Part shown: piece after piece, positions 55,325 to 64,000 of the stretch
Layout of the letters: each line of letters starts with the position of its first letter
Position numbering within the stretch: the stretch's first letter is position 1
DNA from: Pichia kudriavzevii
Taxonomy: Eukaryota; Ascomycota; Pichiomycetes; Pichiales; Pichiaceae
Assembly (NCBI RefSeq): GCF_003054445.1
Contig: NC_042510.1
Coordinates: 992,001 to 1,056,000, forward strand
Direction: 5' to 3'
DNA length: 64,000 nucleotides
Notes under the pieces: model-generated
What the model saw: the letters and a program-made list of their open reading frames with translations, nothing else
Database searches by the model: none
What the model was told of the DNA's origin: nothing
Translations under genes and position numbers: made by a program

Positions 55325-57865
55325 TTACCATGACTTGTTGTTATAACCTGAACCTGAGTTATATCCTAAGTTATAATTGCCAGTATTATTATTATTGTGA
55401 TGATGATGATTTTGATTTTGACTGTGGCTATAGTTATTGTTATTGTTATTGTGGTTATGGTGATAGTAATGGTTATTATTGTTGTTATGATGGCGACGAT
55501 GTCCATTGTTGTGGTTGTTAGGCTGTTCTAAACTCTCTAAGCTAAAATTTTCCCCCAAATTAGCATTCAGAATAGCTGCATTACCACCTCTACTGATTAG
55601 TTTTGATAAAATCCTTCTACCATGAGGAGTATTTCTTACATCACTCAAATATGGTTTCAGTTGCTCACTCAATTCTTTGAAGCTCGAATCATCTGCAACA
55701 TCCAGAGAAGTTTGTAAGACATAATTACCATATGCATCATGTAATAATAACTTCAAACTTTCTGGGTGACTTAGAAGCTGTTTAATTAAGATTGGAGACA
55801 AAGTTGGTATTCTCAATGATTTTTCAATAACATTGGATCCAAATTTATGAGTAGAGAGTTTAGTCAAGTTGTTAGCTAAAGAAGAAATAATCAAGTCAAT
55901 CGACTTTGAAGTGTCTGGGATTTTAGTGGCTGATGAAGGGTCGTTCTGAAGTCTTAATCTGTTTTCTTCCATACTTAAAACATACTGAACAACATAATTA
56001 CCATAAGGATCGATACTCAATTCGACAGCATTTTCACCAACTTTCAATGATAGTTGTTCACATTGTTTAGGAGTTCCGTGGTCAAAACATCTTTGTAAAA
56101 CACAGCATCCATGTCTATGTTTGGCAATTTTAACACAATTCTCACATGCAGCTTCGAATATAAAATCACAATAATTTGGAGGAAGTTTTTGTAAACATTT
56201 TTGGATAACATGATTACCATTCAAATCCCTTGACAATAAAACAACATAGGAAGACAAAGAGTTAATGATAATTTTATATTCAGTTTCGGTCGAGATACAC
56301 TCGACTAATTTCTGTAATGCTCTGGTACCATGCGGGTCTAATGCGATTCTAACAAACTGGCTCGACGCATTTCTAACCAATGTAGTTCTTTGACTCTCAT
56401 CAACTCTCTCAAGCAACTTTTGAATTAAATAATTACCAAATGGATCAATCATTAGTTCAATAACATTCAGTTGAATTTCATTGAATATCTTGGTGGCTGC
56501 AAGTTCGCTGTTTAATTCCAGCTGTCTCTGTAAAAATCTGCAGCCGTGCTGATCCTTACACAAGTAATATATTTCATTGATAAAATCATTTAAAGTTGCG
56601 TTGACAAACCTAGCGGCATCCTCACCTCTTTTGTTATTGGATGAATGCTTTCTATGGACATTAGCAGTAGAGTTTATGCCCAGGTTACTGCGATGTGATA
56701 ATAAATTACCGTTGTTGTTGTTGTTGTTGCTGCTGTTGTTGTTGTTAACGTTGTTACCCTTAGTGTTGGCTGCACCATTGTTTGGAGTGGTACCACTAAA
56801 GTTAGGTTCAATGCCACTTGGTCTGATAATGTTTGGATTAGTACCATTTTCAAACGAATAATTCTGTTGTAAGATGTGCTGTGGATAGCCATTATTGATA
56901 ACTTGTTGAGGGAATCCAGCGTTAAATAAATTCAAAGCAGGCTGATTTGGATTCATTAATCCGGTTGGTAATCCATTCAACGGAGGAGTAGAAGTATTAT
57001 TTGGAAACCCAAACTGATTCGGCATACAATTACTGAATATCGATGAAGGGTCATTAGGGTTCAAGATTCCTGGTGCAATACCCATACCCAGAGCTTCATT
57101 GCCCATCGATTGGGCGTTTAACTGGTTGATTCCTTGATTGTTTGGCGATGCAAGATTATAATTCAATCTTCTAGAGGTCTCACCTAGGACAGGCGTGGTA
57201 AAAGTGGCAGTTCTGGTCTTATTTGGTGATAAAACCGAGGAGTTTGGAGTATTTGTAATTGGTTGTTCAAACAAATAGGAGTCAGGTAAAATGAATGAAT
57301 TTCTATTTGCATTATTTTCATCAGCAATTCTCATTGCGCTTGTATTACCATTATTAAACGAAGAGTCATAATTTTCATCCTTCAATGACGAGTTACCTGA
57401 AGCGGATGATGCAGTATGTTGGTGTTTAGATGTGGACGAAATATGGCCAACATTAACAGGTAAATCTTGCATAACAGAGAAGCCGTTGTAGGAATTCGAG
57501 GATGGATTAGTTGGATTCGATGTCCAATTAATTGGGGGAGTATTGGTAGTATTAGTATTAGTAGAGGTAGCAGTAGCAGTAGTAGGGGCCGTAGCATTTT
57601 TGAAAATAGTATTTTCGTCCAAATTGAGAGAACTCAAAACGTTAGGCAATGTGTTGAAATTAACATCAGTGACTGGAATTGAACTTGAGCTTGGGGCAAC
57701 AATACTTGAAGTTGAATTGGATTGCCTGCTTGTGGTGTTTCCAACAGAGGAATTGTTCCCATGGTAATCACCAATGGGAGGAGTGGTATTAGTTGTTAAA
57801 TTTGCATTGACATTAATTTGGGATAAAGAATCTTCAAATGAAGAGATAGTTGTTTGATCGGACAT
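55325..57865 (-). CDS. PUF4: Pumilio-family mRNA-binding protein, Puf4 type
   Basis: The 846-residue protein has an Asn/Ser/Thr-rich N-terminal half and eight Puf repeats at about residues 430-775, starting CKDQHGCRFLQRQLE. Repeats such as DPFGNYLIQKLLER, DPHGTRALQKLVEC, DLNGNHVIQKCLQ, HRHGCCVLQRCFDHGTPKQC, DPYGNYVVQYVL, HKFGSNVIEKSL and DAYGNYVLQTSLD keep the RNA-contacting residues. The C-terminal tail (about 790-846) is an Asn/His-rich low-complexity region. Repeat sequences and order match S. cerevisiae Puf4 (888 residues), which promotes decay of nucleolar/ribosome-biogenesis mRNAs, better than Mpt5. Low-complexity parts are encoded by triplet repeats. The gene is preceded by a 3-kb spacer on its 5' side. 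Confidence 0.93.
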   Translation of the reverse strand: MSDQTTISSFEDSLSQINVNANLTTNTTPPIGDYHGNNSSVGNTTSRQSNSTSSIVAPSSSSIPVTDVNFNTLPNVLSSLNLDENTIFKNATAPTTATATSTNTNTTNTPPINWTSNPTNPSSNSYNGFSVMQDLPVNVGHISSTSKHQHTASSASGNSSLKDENYDSSFNNGNTSAMRIADENNANRNSFILPDSYLFEQPITNTPNSSVLSPNKTRTATFTTPVLGETSRRLNYNLASPNNQGINQLNAQSMGNEALGMGIAPGILNPNDPSSIFSNCMPNQFGFPNNTSTPPLNGLPTGLMNPNQPALNLFNAGFPQQVINNGYPQHILQQNYSFENGTNPNIIRPSGIEPNFSGTTPNNGAANTKGNNVNNNNSSNNNNNNGNLLSHRSNLGINSTANVHRKHSSNNKRGEDAARFVNATLNDFINEIYYLCKDQHGCRFLQRQLELNSELAATKIFNEIQLNVIELMIDPFGNYLIQKLLERVDESQRTTLVRNASSQFVRIALDPHGTRALQKLVECISTETEYKIIINSLSSYVVLLSRDLNGNHVIQKCLQKLPPNYCDFIFEAACENCVKIAKHRHGCCVLQRCFDHGTPKQCEQLSLKVGENAVELSIDPYGNYVVQYVLSMEENRLRLQNDPSSATKIPDTSKSIDLIISSLANNLTKLSTHKFGSNVIEKSLRIPTLSPILIKQLLSHPESLKLLLHDAYGNYVLQTSLDVADDSSFKELSEQLKPYLSDVRNTPHGRRILSKLISRGGNAAILNANLGENFSLESLEQPNNHNNGHRRHHNNNNNHYYHHNHNNNNNNYSHSQNQNHHHHNNNNTGNYNLGYNSGSGYNNKSW

Positions 57866-60800
57866 TCTTTCTTACTTTTTTTGGTTTTTTTTTTCTGATA
57901 GATTTTTATGAAATGACTTTTTTTTTCTATTATTGACTTAAGATGCAAGGGAAGGTAGTTGTGTTGTTATAAGCAAAAATTTAATACACAATATTTTGAT
58001 TTGTTGTTATGTGACAGCGTAAATTAGGAAAATCGATAAACCAGTGATAAGAATACAAGTGAGTTAACTATCGTATTGTGGAATAGATGATATTTTTCAC
58101 TTCTTTTTTCTTCTTCTGTACAGTAGGATCAAAAGAGAAACAAATCGGTGAAATGCAGGGTGATTGGCGATTGATGGGAAACAGTAATGTACAAACTCCT
58201 AAAAGAACAAGAACAAATAGATACTTCTATTTTTATTTTTTATTTTTTGGGTATGTTCAAATGAAGTGGATGAAATGATTTTCTTTTTCTCCAACTTGAC
58301 AAATTGACAAGTTGACAAAATCAATCAAAATGGTCTCGAGAGTCAAAAATGCGAGTGTAAAGTATTAGAGTTGATTCTGAATGGAAAGAACCAAAAGTCC
58401 CTCTTAGGATTCCTGAACAGAGTGATTGTACTTCTAGGATAGCCGTTTTTTTTTTCCAAAAAGCCTGGAATGATAGAGATTGGCATATGCGTATTGAGAA
58501 ATTTAAATGTCGAGACTGAAGGGGGAATAGAAAGGCGAGGAAAATCAGAATGAGTGGAAAAAAAAACACACCCGAAATGAGAAAAAAACCAATATGGAAA
58601 AATATTTATATTAACAGCAGGGAAGCTTCCAAATTAAGCAAGACAAAACACGGAATGCCAAACAAGGGCCCGAGTTTGTTATTATTTCGGACATTGTATT
58701 AGAAGGCTCCTGTTGCCAACATGTGGAAGACAAACAGATGAAACCGGAGGAGGAGGAGGAGGAGGAAGAGGAGGAGGGGGAAAAGGAGTGGGCTCGACTA
58801 AAGTAAACATGTGTAAATCATTGTAAAAATAATTGATTCGGCCATTGCAACGTGAACTATCCAGAATACAACCTAATATTGAGTTCAGAAAAGAGGGTTG
58901 TTTTTTTTTTGGTCAAAACGTAATGTTAGTAATCGAGACTTATTGAGGCAAGATTTTCGTGATAACGAAGGTAATGGGGGTTGTTGGACCTTAATGTCCG
59001 ACCTTGGAATTGTAGATTCAACCACATACATCACCAGGAAAAAACCAGAAAAAAAAGTGCTTAAAATAGCATGGATTTGACCAGAGTTTTCAGGATTGAC
59101 CCGACTGGAACACCAGCAGAAGAGAAGAGAGGAGAGAGAGAGAAGAAGAAGGGTTCCTACCAAAACGAGGAGAAGAGGAGGACTTGGCAAAGACCAGCGT
59201 AGATTAACCAGAGAAAGAGAGAAAAGAATGCAAGTTGAGACAAGAAGGAGGAAAGACAAGCGAGACATTTGGCCATATGTTTGCGAGGAGAGAAGAACCA
59301 AGAGATTCCAAGGTGATGAACATGGTAATGGGTTGAGAGACAGTTTTCCATTGACGATGATTGATGGTCAAGTGAAGGCGGATAATCACTTGGATCAAAT
59401 TTGGAGTAACTGTGAAATTTATTTCGACATACCTTTAAAAAAGAAGAATAAAGCAGAAATATTGGAGTATGATTATTCCAACTTCTTTGACTGATGAATG
59501 GAGATGGACTGTGATTTAGGCAGGAGATGGTTTAGATACGAAATAGAGTGAGGGCAACTGTTGGGAAAACGGCAACTAGAATGGGCAGAATGCACCAGGG
59601 GGATCGAGTGAGAAAACGAGTGGTTGGAATTTGAGGCCCGGATTTCACCAACCGAGAAGGGTCGACGACGCAGATGTAAATGCCCACAGAGAAAGATAGA
59701 GCAGGCATAACATGGAGGATGTTGATATCCATCTCTGCAGAGGATACATACTGGTGGGGAGGAGAGGACGGTTGACAGAGGGGGCGGCAAGAGTTTGTGC
59801 TGTGCCGTGGGGGGAAAGGGGGGGGGGGGTGAAATGGCGACGTGGGGTCGGGAGAAGGACAACAAGTACGTGAATTACATTGGTACATTTGACAGACGGC
59901 AGTGGGGACAACGACGACGGGGGACAACGACCGATGACAACAACGACCGGGGGACAAGTGGTTACAATATCCTTTGTGTCTGGCGGTGGCGGGAAGGACT
60001 GCGCGTAGGAGGGTTCGGTGTACAAGCTGGGCGTAGAGGGGGGGGGGGTATAGGCCTGTATCACGGGGCGATGTGTGTACCTTGTACGGGGGAAGAGACC
60101 AGAGGGAAAAGCATAGAGGGGACTCTACAGAGGGTCAAATCCTGTCTTGCCAGTCTCTCAAGGTCTTGATGAGGTTATTCTTGAGTAGATTCAATAAGTG
60201 AGGAAAAAAAAAAGAGGTGTGTATTAGTGCAGACAAGTTCACAGTTGGAATCTTCTGACGTGGAAAGCGCAAGGCAATGCAGAGAAAACAGCTGTTTCAA
60301 AGAACATCTGGACACCGCGCATATACTCACACGTATATGGTTGTACAATGTATGGTTGTATAGTTGTATAATGTATGGTTGTATAAATTATACAATGTAC
60401 ACTTATATATTGTACAATCTATAACTGCAGGAAGAACATAGACATAAATTACCACCATTTTACAAATCTCTTGGAGGCTCAGCTCAGAATTATTAATTCT
60501 CCGACACTTGGACTAAAATGTAAAGAAGGACGAGCTGCGCCGATCGTCGCTTCTGGCCGTTTTTTTGCGGAGTTGGGTTCGGAGTTTTAGCGCGGCACTG
60601 CTACCCCGCACAAATTGCCTCTCTGAGACAGACAGACAAGGGGGGCTCAGCGGGTGCATGCAGAAAACACCGTTTGAACCGCAGCCCGTCGGGCCCGGAG
60701 AAACGCGCGTGCCGTCCAGAGACGGAGAAGTGAAAACAAGTAAGGAGTGAAAAAGAAAAAAAAGAAGAAAAAAAGAAGAAAAAAAAAAGAAAAAAAATCT

Positions 60801-60904
60801 CAAATTAGTTTTCGCGCGTCACGTGACCGGGCCTCGTTTCTTTTCCCGCGTCTTCCTTAAATGGTGGGACGTCTTAAACAGGAGTATAGTATTACTGCTA
60901 CAGT
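57866..60904. promoter_or_regulatory. 3-kb gene-poor region upstream of PUF4, with strong strand skew
   Basis: From about 58730 to 60170 the plus strand is purine-rich: GGA runs at 58738-58778, G12 at 59818-59829, further G runs near 60036-60049. The PUF4-sense strand is correspondingly pyrimidine-rich. Between 60330 and 60425 is an AT-rich cluster of TTGTACAAT/TTGTATAAT words. An E-box in TCACGTGA context lies at 60819-60826, next to BNA7's 3' end. Long frames here are byproducts of base composition. This is probably a long promoter or leader of PUF4, perhaps with non-coding RNA; I see no protein gene. Confidence 0.5.
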
Positions 60905-61831
60905 TTAGATGTACCGGTACACAACTGCGGCAACTTCTGGATTGACATAGACGTTGTTGTGCATACCAAAATCTTTATAGATACATTGGAATTGGTATAA
61001 TCCATTGGCCTTCAGCCAGTCTCGGAATTCATCGGCCTGTTTAAAACTTAACAACTCATCCCTAGAGCTATGAATAATGAGAATATCTTGTAATTGTTGC
61101 CATTTCTGTAAAACTAAAGGGGAAATACAAACACAACCTTGGGTAATTGAGTTGCACCTCTTTGAATTTTCAATACTTCCAAACTCCTCTAAAATGAAAA
61201 ATTCATATTCCGGATATTCACTTAGCATCGACTCCACATTGTATATTCCGTCCAAAAAAACGGCTCTTGATATCAAGGGAAGGAGACCAATGTCATTGCC
61301 ACACCTCACAGAGTCGATTTCGAGGATTTGTGTGATTATAGTGCACCCCACCGAATGTCCAACTATGGTGAAGTCCAGTTCCTTTGATTGAGGATCACCA
61401 TGGCATTCATTGTTATTGTTATTGTCATTGTCATTGTTATTGTCATTGTCATTGTAACTGCTAACATTGCCTCCATCCTCCTCCTCTGCCCAGAATTGCC
61501 TAGAATCACCCTTAATTACCTCAAGGGCTCCCATTATATCAAACACAATCTGCGGAAATACCCCCCGCTCACAGGAGAGCTTGTAGTCGACACTGTAAAC
61601 GACCATGCCTAGACCACGCTTCCTCCCCTCTTCTATGTCGTTCATTTCGGCCCATTTCTGAACATACTCGTCAAAATCCGAGCATGTGTTGTTCGGATCC
61701 CTCCATGCACCTCCATGGATTGCAATCACTCCACGGTAGATTGGTCTCTCCCCCGGAATAAGATACCGCTTGATCCGTTCCCGCTGTGTGTGTTCGCCAT
61801 AGGACAGGATCTCAGTTTCAACCGCTAACAT
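60905..61831 (-). CDS. BNA7: Kynurenine formamidase, alpha/beta hydrolase
   Basis: The 308-residue alpha/beta hydrolase hydrolyses N-formylkynurenine to kynurenine, the second step of tryptophan-to-NAD synthesis. The oxyanion motif HGGAWRDP (residues 39-46) and the nucleophile Ser160 in the elbow VGHSVG are as in S. cerevisiae Bna7 (261 residues), with YSVDYKLS and a late His (GMHNNVYVNPE). The extra length comes partly from an Asp/Asn insert (residues 127-141) encoded by ATTGTT/ATTGTC repeats, just before the catalytic serine strand. The start is the first ATG, at 61831. The pathway partner BNA2 is at 11040-12377. Confidence 0.9.
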   Translation of the reverse strand: MLAVETEILSYGEHTQRERIKRYLIPGERPIYRGVIAIHGGAWRDPNNTCSDFDEYVQKWAEMNDIEEGRKRGLGMVVYSVDYKLSCERGVFPQIVFDIMGALEVIKGDSRQFWAEEEDGGNVSSYNDNDNNNDNDNNNNNECHGDPQSKELDFTIVGHSVGCTIITQILEIDSVRCGNDIGLLPLISRAVFLDGIYNVESMLSEYPEYEFFILEEFGSIENSKRCNSITQGCVCISPLVLQKWQQLQDILIIHSSRDELLSFKQADEFRDWLKANGLYQFQCIYKDFGMHNNVYVNPEVAAVVYRYI

Positions 61832-62745
61832 CTGGCATCTAAATTGTTCACAACCAACAATACGTATACATACATACGTAATTGAAATAGTTGCACATAC
61901 ACGTATAGCTCAATTTCATGTTGATGGCGTGGAAGCGCCGAGGGGGGGGGGGGCAGAAAGGGAGAGTCTAGACTCTTTTAAAGAGACACATTTTTGTGTC
62001 GGTCGTTGCGACATTTTTCCATGTGGCGCATGCGGCTTTCTTTCCTTTTTTCTTCAGAGAGTCTAGACTGCCCGGCCGGCGTTATGCGCCACCGAGCCAA
62101 TAAGTTTTCTTAATAGGGTAATTTAATGGAATTTGAGATGATTTTCATTTTGACGTTGAGGTTGCTCTTTAGAGAACAATCACAATGGAATTTAACCCCC
62201 CCCTCCCCGACCCTCCACGTCCTGCATGTCTAGTTACTGTTTCCATGACAACGTCTGCAAAAGAGGTCTCGAATCAGTAAATCCTACACAAAACTCAGGT
62301 CTATAGACAGAAAAAGTCGTATACCCGTCTCGGTCATCCCTCCTGTTGCATGTAAGTTGCAGGACCGGCATTATTCTTTCTGTTTGTTTGTTTTTGTTTT
62401 TTTTTTTTTCATTTCAAACGTCTTTTCTTTTGATCTGATGTTTAATTAGGTATAAAAAGGACAACCAATTCTCTATGTTTCTCCAAAGTTGTCCTACATC
62501 TCTGTCTCTGTGTCAGACGGAATTATTGTAGGCTCTCTCCCAGTAAAGGAAACGAATAGTCTTTCACTTCATATAGAATTTATCAAACAGAAAAGAATAA
62601 AAGCTTTTTTTTTTCTCTTCTTCTTCTCCATATTCAACTTTCCTTCCAACTACTTATACACTCCCTTAGATACATCAACGAAAAATTTAAATTAGTCACT
62701 CCTTAACTAAAAATCCAAAAGAGAAAACACAAAATACTATCCATA
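61832..62745. promoter_or_regulatory. Divergent promoter BNA7-SUN with palindromes and TATA box
   Basis: In 914 bp there is a 14-bp perfect palindrome AGAGTCTAGACTCT (61963-61976) whose inner 10 bp, AGTCTAGACT, recur at 62060-62069. Between them is a second perfect inverted repeat GACACA-TTTT-TGTGTC (61985-62000). A G12 run lies at 61942-61953. TATAAAAAGG at 62451-62460 is a TATA box for the SUN gene, 295 bp before its ATG, after which the leader is pyrimidine-rich. No RNA gene is seen. Confidence 0.6.
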
Positions 62746-63666
62746 ATGTTATCCATCAAAGCTGTCTCTCTCATTGTTTTGTCCTGTTTTGTCTCGGAAT
62801 CCATTTCTGCACCAACTCCAGCACATTTCCACCATGCACACAAACGTGATAATGGCAAAACGTGTTCTTTCCCCAACTCCAATGGCATGGTGCAGGTTTT
62901 CAACAACAAGGACTCAAGTTCTGAAGGTTGGGCACAAGACGGCCCATGCAAGGCAGGGTCCTATTGTCAATATGCGTGTCAACCAGGTTACTTGATGGGC
63001 CAATGGAACCCTCAGGTGGACACCTACTCTTACCCGGGCTCCCAAGATGGTGGTTTATACTGTAACGAGGACGGTGAGCTATCCAAACCAATCTCAAACA
63101 ACGATTATTGCTACAAGGGTAAAGGTACTGCACAAGCAATCAACAAGACTGGCCAAAATGTTGCATTTTGTCAAACCGTCTTGCCAGGTAACGAGGAGAT
63201 GCTAATTCCAACAGACGTGTCTGCTGGTTCATCAAACGATTTGGCTGTTCCAGGCACTGATTACTGGGCAAAGACCGCCTCTCACTTCTATATTAACCCG
63301 CCAGGTGTCTCTGCCGAAGAAGGTTGCAGATGGGGATCAACCGCTAATCCATATGGAAACTGGTCTCCCTATGTTGCCGGTTTCAATATGGACGACAGTG
63401 GCAACACTTATGCCAAAATTGGTTGGAATCCAATTTATTTCGAAGACTCTTCTCCATTTAAGAACGAAAAACCAAGTTTTGGTGTCAGATTAAAGTGCGA
63501 TGATTCAAGTAAATGTAATGGTAATACTTGTGAAATCAATCCAAATACTTATGGCCTCAATAAAGTCAGCAACTCTGGTGAACAACAAGACTCAGATGGT
63601 GCTGCTTGGTGTGTTCTGACTGCATCGGGAAATTCTGGTGTCAGCATTGAAGTTTTCGACCTTTAA
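62746..63666 (+). CDS. SUN-family cell-wall protein (GH132-like)
   Basis: The 306-residue secreted protein has an N-terminal signal peptide (MLSIKAVSLIVLSCFVSESISA) and a Kex2-type KR at residues 33-34. A cysteine-rich SUN domain follows: CSFPNSNGMVQV, GSYCQYACQPGYLMGQWNP, GGLYCNEDGELSKP, AFCQTVLPGNEEMLIPT and CRWGSTANPYGNWSPY. S. cerevisiae relatives are Sun4, Sim1, Uth1 and Nca3, beta-glucan-linked wall proteins acting in cell separation. It lacks the long Ser/Thr-rich region of Sun4 (420 residues) and is more like the short fungal SUN proteins (YMR244W type). The strong TATA box, long leader and biased codon use suggest high expression. Confidence 0.88.
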   Translation: MLSIKAVSLIVLSCFVSESISAPTPAHFHHAHKRDNGKTCSFPNSNGMVQVFNNKDSSSEGWAQDGPCKAGSYCQYACQPGYLMGQWNPQVDTYSYPGSQDGGLYCNEDGELSKPISNNDYCYKGKGTAQAINKTGQNVAFCQTVLPGNEEMLIPTDVSAGSSNDLAVPGTDYWAKTASHFYINPPGVSAEEGCRWGSTANPYGNWSPYVAGFNMDDSGNTYAKIGWNPIYFEDSSPFKNEKPSFGVRLKCDDSSKCNGNTCEINPNTYGLNKVSNSGEQQDSDGAAWCVLTASGNSGVSIEVFDL

Positions 63667-64000
63667 GCTTAAAGACTTCCCCACCTTAATGATATGCTTA
63701 TACAACCCAACTTGCTACATATATATATGATGTTGAATTTAAGATGAACTGAAGAAACATCGGTTTGTTTCTCTCTTTCATTTTGTTTCACAAAGAGTTC
63801 TTTTCTTTTCACTGTTCGTTTTTTGTTACTTTTTGTCTTTCTTTTCTAGACTTATATACCAACTTTTTGTACGGCACTTTTAAATGTATTATACCCTATC
63901 TTCCATGGATCATGCATGTCTCCGAGATTGACAATAAAGTTAACTCCCAAACAGCTAAACATTGAGACAGGCTTGCTTTTTTGTTCTTTACTGCGAAGGT
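63667..64000. other. Region downstream of the SUN gene to the window edge
   Basis: This 334-bp stretch is T-rich. TATATATATGA lies at about 63720 and may form part of the 3'-end signals. No gene start is visible up to the edge. Confidence 0.5.

Noticed and set aside
59096-59494. Arg/Glu-rich frame of 132 codons on the plus strand, and overlapping hydrophobic or Pro/Ser-rich minus-strand frames (58885-59301, 59473-60064)
   Set aside because: The plus frame lacks an ATG start. All reflect the purine/pyrimidine skew of the tract, and none shows a domain.

Overview
The window is nuclear DNA of an ascomycete budding yeast (Saccharomycotina). The genes are compact and almost all intronless, and most products align end to end with Saccharomyces cerevisiae proteins as I remember them. 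tRNA-Lys(CUU) has an intron at the yeast position, and VPH1 has one intron with a perfect TACTAAC branch site. CTG codons fall on conserved leucines in ERG4 and BNA2, so the standard code is used and the CTG-Ser clade is unlikely. Gene order and protein divergence suggest a Pichiaceae-type yeast such as Pichia; that placement is inference. I see no transposon, viral relic or CRISPR.

Layout. 0-25 kb: a partial unknown gene, then VPH1 (vacuolar V-ATPase subunit a), a UGA4-type GABA permease, RRD2 (PP2A activator), ESA1 (NuA4 acetyltransferase), BNA2 (tryptophan/indoleamine dioxygenase), CSR1 (Sec14-like), PAA1 (polyamine acetyltransferase), LSM5, OCA6, DOS2, a DOA4/UBP5-type deubiquitinase, IST3, TRS33, a sugar-porter-like transporter and TRM8. 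The spacers of the 14-24.5 kb part are rich in micro- and minisatellites, including 14 perfect copies of a 15-bp unit and a 148-bp higher-order array. 25-32 kb: MRPL11, tRNA-Arg, an unrecognised tail-anchored protein with eight DEKD-type pentapeptides, and tRNA-Val, all in AT-rich, gene-poor DNA. 30.8-51.8 kb: ERG4, SCL1 (proteasome alpha1), HOS2, a Zn2Cys6 regulator, LRG1 (RhoGAP), VPS11/PEP5, a FUS2-like protein, STE11, a 63-residue unknown protein and DCR2. 51.8-55.3 kb: a GC-rich, possibly structured island, a close tRNA-Glu/tRNA-Lys pair and 2.6 kb of AT-rich DNA without a convincing gene. 55.3-64 kb: PUF4, a 3-kb purine/pyrimidine-skewed tract upstream of it, BNA7 (kynurenine formamidase) and a SUN-family cell-wall protein.

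Shared themes. BNA2 and BNA7 catalyse consecutive steps of tryptophan-to-NAD synthesis but lie about 50 kb apart. FUS2-like and STE11 are adjacent and co-oriented, with a perfect Ste12 pheromone-response element upstream of the pair, so this is a small mating neighbourhood; LRG1, another Rho-pathway gene, is close by. VPH1, VPS11, TRS33 and the deubiquitinase all serve the vacuolar/endosomal system.

Start codons were set at the first suitable ATG; several reading frames extend further upstream only from non-ATG codons, and these extensions were discarded. Family assignments rest on remembered yeast sequences and visible motifs, not on a search.
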